Positions 1-13,300 of a DNA stretch of 64,000 nt are shown piece after piece. Within the stretch, counting starts at the first letter, position 1, and each line of letters opens with the position of its first letter. The notes beneath the pieces are model-generated. The model worked only from the letters and a program-made list of their open reading frames with translations, made no database searches and had not been told where the DNA came from. This stretch comes from Amycolatopsis sulphurea (GTDB lineage: Bacteria > Actinomycetota > Actinomycetes > Mycobacteriales > Pseudonocardiaceae): the NCBI RefSeq assembly GCF_002564045.1, contig NZ_PDJK01000002.1, positions 2,666,001-2,730,000 of the forward strand. The letters are read 5' to 3'. The position numbers were made by a program, and so were the translations under genes.

Positions 1-1380
1 CCGCAGTTCAAGGCCGATGTCCTCGCGGAGCTGAGCAAGCTGCCCCGCATCGATTCGGGGGTCTCGCCGGAACCCGACGCGGACCTCGACCCGATCGAGC
101 TGACCCGGGTCGATTCGGGGGTTGCACTGGACGATCTGGTGGTCGCCGACCCGACCCGCCTGACCGGCCAGGTCGGCGGCGCACCGGACACCGTCATCGA
201 GTTCGCCCCGGGCACTGTGGTCAGCACTGGGCTGACGAACCCGGACGGCACCGTCGGCGGCCTGACCTACCTGGCGCCCGACGATGCGTCGGCGGTGCAG
301 GAATGGCTGCACCAGCAGCGCGGGGAGAGCCTGCTCGTGGAGGCCGATCTCAAGCAGGTGCGGGCGTTCACCGACGCGGCGCACGCCGATCCCGGCGCGC
401 GGCTGAACGGCCGGGGCCGCGGGATGGGCGGGATCCGGATTCGCCCGCCGTGGGCGGACGAGCGGACCTTCATGATCAGCGGTCCCACCACCGACACCCA
501 TGCGCGGATCGAGGTTCCCGGACCCGACGGGCAGCCGGTGGGAGTGTGGGTGGACGGGCGCACGCTCGCCGCGCATGTCGCCTCCACCCCCGAATTCCAG
601 GCCGCGCAACCGGATTCGTTCACCTTCCTGAACGCGTCGGGCCACCGTCGCGGGCCGGGCGGGCTCGCGTACGACTTCCAGCAGGCGATGGACTCCTTCG
701 GTGGCCCCTCGGTGGTGCACGCCGCCACCGATGAGGTGCTTGCCTCCAGCCGCGTGACCACCGAGACGAGCACGCCGTTCGGACCGCTGCTCGGCGCGAA
801 GGACGAGGCTTTCACCGCGGTGGCCCGCGGTGGGCACTGGGAAACCTTCGGTCGCCCGGCGGATGTCGATGCGGTCGCCGAGGAACTGGCCGGTGCACTG
901 GACAAGGGCTGGCACTACGCCCGGACCGACGCCGGGGAAGGACGGATCCCGCTCAGCGATCGGGCGCGCACGCTCGACCTGGCCGCCGAGATCGCCGTCG
1001 CGACGCGGGACGGCAGCTCGCCCGCCGTGCTCAACGCGCTGCTCGACCGGCTTGAGCACCCCGGTGTGGTCCTGTCCGCGGTCGATCGCCACCTCGGCCG
1101 CCCATCACTGTCGGAGACCCAGCGGAACGCGTTGCAGCTCGCGGCCGAGCGCGGCGCGAAATTCCACGACGAAAACCGGGAGCTCGCCCAACTGCGGGTG
1201 GCCTCCCTCAACCGCACCGCGGGCACCCGGTACCCGGTGGACGACCCGGCGGCGATGGACCGCATTCTGGAAGCCGCGCACCTGAACCTGCGCACCATGG
1301 ACCTGACGCGCAACATCGACTTCGCCCGCGTTCCTGCCGATGCGCCACGCGAACCTGGCAAGCGGGCGCCGAGCTGGGCC
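1..1380 (+). other. N-terminal visible segment: end of an upstream repeat unit
   Basis: This stretch continues a domain that begins before the window. Around 538-720 the pattern 'GVWVDGRTLAAHV' followed by a hydrophobic strand and 'SVVHAATDEV' matches the first, Cys-less half of the later units (compare 43435-43650). No Cys or H-G pair is present, so this copy could not be catalytic. The downstream half (about 830-1320) is helical and Ala/Leu/Arg-rich, and I recognise no family. It leads directly into the DUF3626-like domain. Assignment rests on the shared 'VDG..LA.HV' and 'YAAT' spacing only. Confidence 0.5.
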
Positions 1381-4300
1381 GAGGTGCTGACCCGTCAGGA
1401 CCGGTTCCCCACGTTCTGGGAGTCCGGGTCCACCACCGATCCGCCGTCCCGGTCCGGCCGCGGCTGGGTCGAGGAGCAGCTGGGCTACGGCCCGGTGCTC
1501 GGCCGCATCAGTGGCGATCCGGCCAACCGGCATGACGAGACCGCCGACTTCGCGCCTACCGCGCCACACGAGACTCCGGTGTACGCGGCGCTGAACTCCG
1601 GGCTGCAGCACGGTGGTACGTACAGCTACGGCGCGAGCGTCCTGTACCTCAAGCCGGAAGTCCGGGAGCGGGCGACTTTCACGCCGAGCGACAGCGCCGC
1701 TCGTGGCCGTCAGGGTGTCGAACGGATCACCGACGCCGATCACGTTTACGGTCTGCTGGCCTACGGTCCCTCGGACAACGTGCGGCTCGCGCTCGGCAGC
1801 GTGACCGGGTTCCGGTACGACCCGGAGATGGCCGCCGACCTCCAAGCCGACGGGTATGCCGCGTTCGGGCGCCATTTCGAGGCGCAGCTGCACGGTGGCC
1901 TGTCCTGGCACGACGTTTCGCGCATCGTGGTCAACTACGGGGACCTCCACGGGAACGCATCGACGAACCTGACCCAGGAAGAAGCCATCGGGCTGGTCGC
2001 CTACCTGAACGCGCACCGCGACGAAAAGGGTTACGACTTCACCGTCGAACTCGGCGAGGAGATCGGCGAACCCGGCGGGCTCTACCGCGCGGAACAGCAG
2101 CGCGTACTCGACCTGTTCGACATGGCCGAATTCGGCCCGGTCGAGCAGCGCACCCTGGCCGAGATCGACCGGATGGCCAACACCCGGCCGTTTTTCGCAC
2201 GAGCCACCCCGGAGGAGATGCTCGACCTCGCCGGCCGGTTCGGGATCGACACCGCGGAGCCGGACCGGGCGCTGGAACGGCTGTGGGACCACGTCCACAG
2301 TGCGGTGTGGTCGGGCGGGGTCGTCCCGCGACCGCGCACCGAGTCCGGCTCGCTGTCGACCTCTCCCACCTCGGTGCTGGTGGCCGATGGGGAAGGCTCG
2401 GTGGTGGCACCGGAAACCGGGTTGCCCACCCCTCCGGACACGCCGTTGACCATCACCGAGGATCGGGTGCGGGCGGAAAACGTAAGATTCGAAGAATCCG
2501 ATTTGCCGTTGGCCCGGTATGTGGTGGACCTCGTCCGTGGGGTTCCGGTGTCGGGCCGGTGGGCCGTGGCCGTCGTGAAAGAGCTCAAGGAGCGGCGCGA
2601 GCGTGGACTGGAGCCGGCGGATTTCCGGCTGGAACTGACCGGCCTGAAGGCGACGCTGGACAGTCGCCGGGACGAGCTTGTGTCGGGGCTCAGGGACGAG
2701 GTGCGTGCCGAGGCGCGTGAGCAAGGGTTGGACGCGGATGAGCTGTGGCTGGATGTCGATGTTGCTGAAAACAGGGGCAAGTTTGCGCTTGGTATCAAGG
2801 TGGTGGAGCACGATGATCCGCGGCATGCGCTGGAGTCCTATGCGGGGATGACGTCGCTGGTGGTGCCTTTTGCGCGTGACGATGATCGTATTCCGGTGGC
2901 TGCCCGTCCCCGGCTGGCGAAGATGCTCGGTGGGTTCGTCCGGCGGCTGGTTCGGCTGCACCACCGCGAGGGCGTCGCTCAGAATGCTCTGCCGGTGATG
3001 CTGCTCGATCTGCGTTCGAGGAAGAAGAACAGGGGCTGGATCACCAAGCTGGTCAACAAGGTTGTGCGGGAAGAGTTGCCGTCCGACTCAGGGCTGACGG
3101 TGGAGGAGGTGATCAAGGGGCGCTTCCAGTTGCACCTGGGGGCAGCCCAGCATGGGCAAGGACTGTTCCTTGATGAGCTGAGGAGTCCCCAGCCAGAGAT
3201 CGAGCCGTTGCCGGAAGGCGTGTACGCCCGGGTCGAGAGGGCTAAAGCCGAGGCTGAGATCGATCGGTGGAGCGGGAGCTACGACAAAAAGTCGAAGACG
3301 TGGCTGGGTGGGGACGATGCGCGTGCGGGGATGCGGGACGCAGCCGGCCGGTCCGGGGACAGGGCGCGCGGCTTGAAGCAGAGGGACATTCGGCTGACCG
3401 TCCGCCAGAGAACGCCGGTCCCGGATGGTGTGCGTACGGGTCTGCACCTGTTGATGGAGGATGAGCTGCGGGCGGCGTTCACCGAGCGTGGTGTGGCGCA
3501 GGACGAGCTGACGTTCACCTACTTGACGCGGCAGAACAGGCAGGGCTGGACCGTCGTCAGCTTCGCCATGTACCAGACGCCGGACGAGTCACTGGAGAAT
3601 TACGGCGACACCGTGACGGAGCTGACCGAGCGCTTCCTGGACAATTCGCCGATGGTGTCGACGGCAGCTGGGCAGCGGGTCATCAGGATGGCGCGGTACC
3701 TGGCCATGCAGAGACTGGCGGGCAGCGACGAGGTCTTGACGGTAGATGTGGTGGTGCCCCGGCGAGAATCCACCGGGACCATATTCGGAGGGCGTTTGCA
3801 GCATGCCGACACGCTTGTCCGGGACGGTGTGGCCTGGGCGCTCGCCGAACTGGGCCCGTCCGATCTCACGGTCGACGAGGTGCTGGACCAAGGAGTGCGG
3901 TTCAAGGTTCACCACGGTCCCCGTGCGGTGTTGCTGGCCGATATCCGACCGTCGGTCGTCGAGGTCCCGTCCGGCCTCGAGCAGCAGTCGTGGATGTTCT
4001 CCAAGCTGGAGGTGGGCGAGCAGCAGCTCGACGATAACGGCGTGGGGATGGTGCGGTACGGCCATGATCTGGGTGCCTGGATGCTGGAGCTGCAGCCGGA
4101 CATCGCATTGCCGGACGTGCGGATTTCCGTTGGAGGGAAGGCCCCGTCCTCGTGGGACGAACGGCCGGCGATGCAGCGGCAGGCCCGGGAGTATCTCACC
4201 GGGCTTCTGTACCAGGGCATGCGTGCGGCCGACGCCGACGGCCGGACGCTGTCCGAAGAGACCCTGAAAAGCCTTCCGATCACCTGGCTCGGGTACCAGT

Positions 4301-7300
4301 ACAACGGCCCGGATTCGCACGCGGGCAAGGTGACGGTCCGGAACTACGGCATGCCCGGGATGACCCCGGCCGACTACCGTGAGGCCCGCCGGGTCACCTT
4401 CGAACTCGTCATCGGCAGCCGCGGTGCGGAGCGGATTCCCGCGGCTGTCGAGCAGCGGCTGGGGTGGAAGCTGGAAGGGGACGTCGCCCGTTTCCTGCTC
4501 AGTTCGCAGGACCGGCGTCCCAAGCTCCTGATCGAGGCCAAGACGGGCCTCGACCTCCCGCCGGTGCGTAGGCTGGTGAAGGAGAGGCTCCGCACCGCGT
4601 TGCAAGCCGCAGGGCGTCGTCCGGCCGAGGTCCGGACCCTGCTCGGGCAGGTGCGGTTCGAGCAGGTTGCGGATCTTGAGCACAGTGTGCGGGTCAGCAC
4701 TGTCGGTGGGGATTCTCTGGTCGATGGGCGGTCTCTGTTCGCGCTGGACAACATTCCGTTGAATACGTGGGGGGAGGAGGATTTCGGTTTCAGTTTTGGG
4801 CAGTCGGAGGGGCCGGATGCCTTGCTGGGGCCGGGTAGCGTGGCGGATCCGGTTCCGTTGGGTGATGTGGTTTCGGGTTGGCTGGGTTCGGGTGTTCTGC
4901 GTGGTGTGAGTGTGGTGCGTTTGGTGGATGGGGGTGGTCGTGATGCGGGGGTGTTTTTCCCGGACCCGAATGCGGATGTGGATGAGGCGGAGGTGGTGCG
5001 GGCTGCGTTTCTTGCGAAGCGGGGTGGTCAGGGTGGGTATTCGATTGTTGCGCATCGTGATGAGCAGGGTTTGCGTTATTGGCGGGATGGTGTGGAGGTT
5101 CGGGTTAATGACGCTGGGTTCTTGGGGTTGCTGGTTGCTGCTGGGGTGCCGGATGGGCCGGGGTGGCGGCAGTCGAAGGCGTTGGTGTGGCTGAGCTGCT
5201 GGGAGGCTGACTGGGGCGTGGGCGGTCCGTTGGAGCGGTTGAATGTGCTGGTCCGGGATATGGTGGGCTATACGGGCGTGGTGCTGGGGCCGGAATCCAG
5301 GGTGAGGGTGTGGGAGGACGGGACTATCCAGTCGGGCCCGTTCGTCGCGGTTGATCAGTATGGGAGGCGGGTCCGTCTACCCGGCCATTCCTCTGACGGT
5401 GACGGCTCGTCGGTGGGGCTCGGGCCGGATTCTCCGCAGTCCACTGTGGATCAGCCGATGGGTGGTGCGGAAACCGGGTTGGTCACCCCGCCGGACACAC
5501 CGTTGCCGGTCACCGAGGAATCGGTACGGCCGAAGTTCGCAAGATTCGAAGAATCCGATTTGCCGCTGGCCCGGTATGAGGTGGACTTCAACCGTGGGGT
5601 TCCGGTGTCGGGCCGGTGGGCCGTGGCCGTCGTGAAAGAGCTCAAGGAGCGGCGCGAGCGTGGACTGGAGCCGGCGGATTTCCGGCTGGAACTGACCGGC
5701 CTGAAGGCGACGCTGGACAGTCGCCGGGACGAGCTTGTGTCGGGGCTCAGGGACGAGGTGCGTGCCGAGGCGCGTGAGCAAGGGTTGGACGCGGATGAGC
5801 TGTGGCTGGATGTCGATGTTGCTGAAAACAGGGGCAAGTTTGCGCTTGGTATCAAGGTGGTGGAGCACGATGATCCGCGGCATGCGCTGGAGTCCTATGC
5901 GGGGATGACGTCGCTGGTGGTGCCTTTTGTGCGTGACGGTGATCGTATTCCGGTGGCTGCCCGTCTCCGGCTGAAGAGCCTGATCGGTGGGTTTGTCGGG
6001 CGGGTGGAGCGGCTGCATCGGCTGCACAAGGCGGGCGTCGCTCAGGATGCTCGGCTTGTGCTGCTGCTTGACCTGCGTTCGAAGAAGGGCCCGGGCTGGC
6101 TCACCAAGCTGGCCAATGAGGTTGTGCGGGAAGTGTTGTTGTCGTCCGGCTCGGAGTTGACGCCGCGGGAGGTGATCGATGGGCACTTCCGGTTGCACCT
6201 GGGGACAGCCAAGAAGGGGCAAGGACTGTTCCTTGAAGAGCTGAGGAGTCCCCAGCCGAAGCTCGAGCCGCTGCCGATAGGCGTGTCCACCTGGGTCCGG
6301 GATGCTGTGGCCGAGGCTGAGATCGACCGGTGGAGCGACAGCTATGACGAAAAGTCGGGGACGTGGCTGGGTGGGGACGATGCGCGTGCGGGGATGCAGG
6401 CGGCAGCGGGCCGGCTCGCGGACACGGCGCGGGGCTTGCCGCAGAGGGACATTCGGCTGACCGTCTACCAGAGAACGTCGGTCCCGCATCATGTGCGTAC
6501 GGGTCTGCACCAGTTGATGGAGGAGGATCTGTGGGCGGCGCTCACTGCGCGTGGGGTGGCGCAGGACGAGCCGGCGTTCACCTACTTGACGCGGAGCAAG
6601 AATGGCGAGACCGTCCTCAGCTTCGCCATGTACCAGACGCCGAACGTGTCACTGGAGGATTACGGCAGTGACGAGACGGAGCTGATCGAGCACTTCCTGA
6701 GCAATTCGCCGGTGGTGTCGGCGGCAGCTAGGCAGCGGGTCATCAGGATGGCGCGGTACCTGGCCATGCAGAGACTGGCGGGCAGCGACGAGGTCTTGAC
6801 GGTAGATGTGGTGGTGCCCCGGCGAGAATCCACCGGGACCATATTCGGAGGGCGTTTGCAGCATGCCGACACGCTTGTCCGGGACGGTGTGGCCTGGGCG
6901 CTCGCCGAGGCGGGCCCGTCCGATTTCACGGTTGAGAAGGTGCTGGACCAGGGAGTGCGGTTCAAGGTTTACGACGGTACCGATGCGGTGTTGCTGGTCG
7001 CTATCCGCCCGTTGGTCGTCGAGGTTCCCTCCGGCCTGGAGGAGGACTCGTGGGTGTTCTCCAAGCTGGAGGTGGGCGAGCAGCAGCTCGCCGATGACGG
7101 CGCGGGGATGGTGCGGTACGGCCAGGATCTGGGTGCCTGGATGCTGACGCTGCGTCCGGACAGCGCACCGCCGGACGTGCGGATTTCCGTCAAGTTCCGG
7201 AAGTACACCGGTAGACGGAAGGCCTCGGCCTCGTGGGACGAACGGCCGCCGATTCAGCGGCGGACCCGGGAGTATCTCACCGGGCTTCTGTACCAGGGCC

Positions 7301-10300
7301 TGCGTGCGGCCGAGCTCGGCGGCCGGACCCTGTCCGACGAGACCCTGAACAGCCTTCCGATCACCTGGCTCGGGTACCAGTACCAGGGCCCGCACCCGGG
7401 CCAGGTGACGGTCCGCAACTATGGCATGCCCGGCCTGACCCCGGCCGACTATCGCGAGGCCCGCCGGGTCACCTTCGAACTCGTCACCCGCGGCGTCGCG
7501 ACGGATCGGATTCCCGTGGCTACCGTGCAGCGGCTGGGGTGGAAGCTGGAGGGGGACGCCGCCCGTTTCCTGGTCAGTTCCGAGGACCGGCGTCCCGGGC
7601 TCCTGATCGAGTTCAAGAAGGAGCACAACCGTGAGTCGGTGCGTGAGCTGGTGGAGGAGAAGCTCGGCACCCTGTTACGCGCCGCAGGGCGTCGTCCGGC
7701 CGATGTCCAGACCCTGCTCGGGCAGGTGCGGTTCGAGCACGTTCCGGACCTTCACCACGGCGTGCGGGTCAGCACCGTCGGCGGGGATTCTCTGGTCGGC
7801 GACGGGCGGTCTCCGCTCGCGCTGGACAACATTCCGCTGAACATGTGGGGGGACGAGGATTTCGATTTCAGCTTTGGGCAGTCCGGCGAGCCGGATGCCG
7901 GGATGGGGCCGGGTAGCGTGGTGGACCCCGTCCCGTTGGGCGATGTGGTTTCGGGCTGGTCGGATTCGGATGTTCTGCGTGGCGTGAGCCTGGTGCGTTT
8001 GGAGGACGGGGCCGGCCGCGACGCGGGGGTGTTCTTCCCGGCGCCGGGTGAGGCCGAGGTGGTACAGACCGCGTTTCGTGCCAAGGGCGGTGGCCAGGGT
8101 GGGTATTCGATTGTCGCGCATCATGATGAGCAGGGTTTCCGCTATTGGCGGGATGGTGCGGAGGTTCGGGTCGACGAGGCCGGGTTGATGCGGCTGCTGG
8201 TCGCCGCCGGGGTGCCGGACGGACCGGGGTGGCAGCAGTCGAAGGCGTTGGTGTGGCTGAGCTGCGGGGTGGCCGACTGGAGCCGGGGCGGTCCGCTGGC
8301 GCAGTTGAATGTGCTGGTCCGGGATATGGGCTACACGGGCGTGGTGCTCGGGCCCGAATCCAGGGCGGAGGTGTTCGAGGACGGGATCATCCAGGTCGAT
8401 ACGTTCGCTGCGGTTGATCGGTTTGGGAGGTGGGGCCGTCTAGCCGGCCATCCCTCTGGCGGTCATGGCAATTCGGTGGTGCTCGGGCCGGATTCCCCGG
8501 GTGATCGGCCGATGGCCGATGCGGAGACCGGGTTGCTTACTCCGCCGGATACCCCGTTGCCCATCACCGAGGAAACGGTTCGGGGCAAGAGCCCGCGAAC
8601 GTTCGAATCCGATCCGCCGCAGAGCCGGGATGTGGTGGAGGTTGTCGACGGGGTGCTGGATCGGGGCCGGCTGGACGAGATCGCGGCTCGTGTCGTGGAC
8701 AAGGCCGTGGTTCGGTTCCGGCGTGGGCAGGAGCTACCGGATATCCGGTTGCACCTGACCGGTCGTCCGGAACGGCGGGCGGCGTATCGGGATCTGGTGT
8801 TGCCCGCGCTGAAAGCCGCGGTGTATGCCCAGGTGCGTGGTCGCGGGCTGAATCCGGATGTGCTGGGGCTGGACTTCTCCGTTGTCGAGCACCTCGGTGT
8901 GGGGCGGACACTCGTGGAAGTGCTGGAGCACCAGGCTCCGCACCATGCGTTGGCGTCGTATGCGGCGATGAGGTCGGTGAATGTGCCCTTTGTGGCGGGT
9001 GGTGATCACGTCTCGGATGCCGGTCGTCGTCGGGTGGAGGCGATGATCGGTGGTTACGTCAAGCGGTTGGCTGCGCTGCATGCGGCCGGTGTGCGCGGGA
9101 ACGATCTGCCGAAGTTCCTGGTCGACCAGCGTTCTTCGGACAAGCTGAACGACGCCCGGCGGGACAATGTCACCGAGATGGTCAATGCCGCTGTGCGGGC
9201 CGCATTGCCGGCTGATTCGGCACTCACGCCGGAGCAGGTGATCAACGACTACATGCGGTTGCACCAAGGACCGCGAGTGCACGCGCCGGGGTTGTTCCTC
9301 GATGAGGTGGGTTCTCCGCCGAAGATCGTCGTGTTGTCCGAGAATGACTTCGGCCGGGTCCGGAGGCGAGCCGAGGTCAAGGTCGATCAGTGGAGTGGGC
9401 GGGTCCATCCGGGCCGGCCGCGGACGTTGCTGGCCGAGGACCAGGAGGGGATGCGGAACGCGATCGATCGGTTCGCGGACCAGTTGCATGATCGTGCGAA
9501 CCATGGCCTGCAGTTGTGGGATATCCGGCTGAACGTCAGCAAGCCGGCTATGGCCACGTACGGGGTGCGTACTGAACTGCATCAGTGGATGGAGGAGCAG
9601 CTGCGGTCGGCGCTCGCCGCGCGTGGTGTAGCGCCGGACGAGCTGACGTTCACCTACCAGACGTCGATGGCCGCAAAGGACGATTCTTTCTCGGCGACGA
9701 TCAGTTTCACCATGTACGAGACGCCGGATCGGGCGGTGGCGGATTACCGCAATGGTGAGACGAAGCAGCTGACCGAGCAGTTCCTGAACCAGCTGGCGGT
9801 GTTGTCGGCGGCGGCCGAGCAGCGGGTCATGGGGCTCGCGCAGGGACTCGCCGCGCGGATGCTGGCCGACCCGAACTCGGGCGAGACCTTGGAGATCGGG
9901 GTGGCGGCCAGACCGGACGGGAAAAGGAAGACATTCGGGATCGCCGCTCGATTGCAGCGGGCCCGGATTCTTGTGCGGGACGGAGTGGCCCGGGCGCTCG
10001 CCGAGGCGGGCCCGTCCGATCTCACGGTCGAGGACGTGCTGGACCGGGGAGTGCGATTCAAGGCCTACCACCACAGTGACAGCGCCTTGCTGGCCGATCT
10101 GCGCACGCCGGTCATCTCGCTGCCTCCGGCGGACCGTCCGGTCCGCGAGCGCCCGAGTGAGCGCGAGAACCTGGTTGACCCGGTCGAGACCGAGGTCCGG
10201 ATCGCCGTGACCGGGAGCGATCCGCGGCAGTTGTCCGACGATGATCAGGAGAAGCTTGATCGCATCGCGGACCGGATTGCCGGGGATATCGAGCGTGCGC

Positions 10301-13300
10301 TCGCCGACGATCTGGAAATGCCGGATGTCCGGGTGCACGTCAGTGGCACCCTGACGCAGCGCCGGGCGTTCGGCTCCTCGTTGGTCAAGGAGCGGGTGCG
10401 TGCCGCATTGCGGGCGCGGGGGGTGGATCCCGATGGGCTGACTCTGGATTTCGACCGTATCGAGAGCGAGGGCCGCGGGCTGGTCACCGTCTCTGTGCAT
10501 CGGCCTGCGCAGCAGCCTCTGCGCAGCTATCGCGACTCGGACGCGATGATCGCGAGGCTCCTGGGCTATGGCGGCTCGCTCCCGCGTGCCAAAGTGCGCC
10601 AGCTGGAGCAGATGGTGCAGGGTCTCGTGGACTCGCTGGCGGTCGCGGATGCCGATCGCCCGCCGTTGCTGCTTGTCGATCTGCGGACCGGGCCGAAGTA
10701 CCTGGACCGGCGGACGGCGACGATCACAGAGGCGCTCAACCGGGCGGTACGCGGCGCACTCCCGCCGGATTCTCCGCTGTCGGCCGAGCAGGTGATCCGC
10801 GATCACATCCGGTTCTACCGGGACAGCACACCCGGGCAACACAGCTGGCTCAATCTGGACATCATCAGGAGCGACGCGGACTGGGTGCTCACCCCGGCAC
10901 TCCGGCCGGTAGCCCGGCTGCACGCCGAGCCAGGGTCGTCGGCGGAATCCAGGCTGATCTCGAAGGTGTCCGAGCCGTTCCACACGCTGGATGTGGACGA
11001 TCAGTGGCTCTTCGACAGCGGCGAGGAGGCCATCGAGCAGTATGGCCGGGAGCTGGGGGCGCGGATTCTGGAGCAGGGCCCGGACGTCGAACTGCCGGAC
11101 GTCCGGGTGTCCGTCCAATCCCGGATCTCGCCGGAAACGCGGAAGGTTGTGCGGCGGCCGGGACTCCCGGATGTGGTGACCGGGCCGGCGGTCCGGGAGA
11201 AGACGCGGACGTATCTCACCGGGTTGCTGCACAACGGCATGCGGGCGGCCGGGGTCGGCGACGGGATTCTGTCTCGCCTTCCGGTCACCTGGACCGAGTA
11301 TCAGGCGTTCGGCGAGCAGAACGGCCGCGTAACGATCCAGACCCATGGTCTGCCCGGTCGGACTGTGGACTTCTACCGTACGGCCGATGAGCTGAAACTC
11401 AGCTTCATGAACGGCGCGGCCGGTCGGCGGGGCCGGATTTCGGTAGCCGCCGAGCAGGGGCTGACCTGGGCGTTGGAGGCATATGTCGCCCGTTTCCTGG
11501 ACAGTCCCGAGCACCGGCGTCCCGACCTCTGGATCGACGTCAACAGTCCGGCTCACCTGGAAGCGGTGCACGAGCTGGTGGAGCAGAAGCTCGGCACGGC
11601 GTTGCGGAGTGACCAGGGGCGGTATCCGGCCGAATTGGCGACTCTGCTGGAGCACGTGCGGTTCAACCATGTTCCGGGCCTTTCCAGTGGCTTGCGGCTC
11701 AGTACTGCCCGGCCGGCTGGGTCCGAGCCATCGGCGAGCCCGGAGGGCCTGGAGGAGGATGCTTCGGGGACCGAAGCCTCGTTGTCCCCGGCCGAGTTCC
11801 CGGCGGCGCCGGAGGCCGAGACGGGTAGCGAGGGACTTTCGCCGCGCGATCAGCACTCCGATGCCGGCGTCCGGAGTCCTGCGCCGAGTGCCCGGAATTC
11901 CACGCCTGGCCAGGAGAATTCCTCGACGACTGACGGGAATTCCGAATCCGGCACCGAGCATTCCGACGCGGAGATGGCGGATGTGCCCGGCGGCGAGCAG
12001 TTCTCGTTCCTGTCCGAGTCGTGGGATTCGCTCCAGACGCAGTACGGCTCCGGCCTGGAGTACATGGGTTTGGACCACTTCGACCTGCGGACACCGGGCC
12101 GGGAGGACAGCACAGAGCCCGAGCCGGGGGAAGCCGGGCGGTCGTGGCTGGAGGAGCTTCCGGACGAGGCGTCGGACGCCCCATTCGATCTCCGCACCGG
12201 GCAATTCGGTGATACGGGCGTGGGGGTGGATTCCGGGCCGCAGACCGAGGCGCCGCCGACTCCTCGCGCGGAGTCCATGGTCCATACCGAGCAGTTCGCG
12301 GACGAGCTGTCCTCGTCCGAGTTCCCGGTGGCCGAGCAGCCTCGGGACGAGGGGCTGGTGGTGGAAGGTGAGTTCAGTGCCGCGCAGTGGCCGGCGATGT
12401 CCGATCGGGACCGTGCTTCGCTCGGCCGGGTTGCCGGGCGGGTAGCCGAGCTGGTTCGGCAGGGCCACACCGGATTCAGCCTCTCGTTGTCGTTGTACGG
12501 GCCGGACGAGCAGATCGATGCTCAGATGGCGATGTCCCGGGCGATCAGCGGTGAGCTTCGTGCCGCGGTGGATGCTGTGCTGGGTGCGGGGGCCGCGGAC
12601 CGGCTGAGCTGGTCCCTTGAGGGTGATGTATGGGCCAGTGCGCCGGTGCAGGACCATGCTCGGTGGGCGCTGCGGATGCAGCCGGGGGGCCCGGTTCGTG
12701 CGGCGGGGACCGTGGCGGATCCGATTCCGCCGGCGCAGCTGGTTCCTGCCGAATTGGTGGATGTGTCCGATGTGGACTCTGCGGTACTGGTCGACGGTAC
12801 CGGCCGGATCGCGGGGGTGTTCTTCCCGGCGCCGGGCGAGGCCGGGCTGATGCAGACAGCGTTCGCCCGCCGGACCGGCAATCCGGATGTCTACTCGATC
12901 GCCGCGCACCATGACGAGTCCGGGTTCCGGTACTGGCGGCGCTCGGATAGCGCGGAGGTCCGGGTCGACGAGGCCGGGATGATGCGGTTGCTCACCAGCG
13001 TCGGCTTGCCGGGTGAGCCGGGATGGTGGCACGCCGGTGGGCTGATGTGGCTCAGCTGCCGGGTGGTGGACGGGGGGTGGAACGGCCCGCTGGCACGGCT
13101 GAACGCGCTGGCGCGGGGCCTGGGTTACCCGGGCCGGGTGGCCGGACCGGATTCCACAGTGAAGGTGTTCGAGGACGGGACTATCCAGTTTGATTCGGTT
13201 GTTGCGTTTGAGCCGGATGGGTCGTGGCGTACTGGACTCGGCCATCCCTCTGCCGGTCAGGGCCGGTGGGTGGTGCTCGCGCCGGATTCCCCGGGTGATC

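Larger units (their letters stand above)
2413..5469 (+). repeat. Repeat unit U1 (class A, 3.06 kb)
   Basis: The unit opens with the linker 'ETGLPTPPDTPL'. It then has three beta-alpha-beta blocks: one with 'RLELTG' (2626-2643) closing on 'SYAGMTSLVVPF' (2836-2871), a second with 'DIRLTV' (3385-3402) and 'LTFTYLT', and a third with 'LPDVRISV' (4108-4131) and 'REYLTGLLYQG'. It ends in a His...Cys module (H at 5053, C at 5197) after the strand 'ALVWLSC'. The blocks loosely resemble OmpA-like beta-alpha-beta folds, but no peptidoglycan-binding signature is clear. U1 and U2 are tandem copies in register, offset by 3057-3060 bases, with two base-identical tracts. Part of the 3' end (about 4830-5130) has codons ending almost only in G or T. 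Confidence 0.75.
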
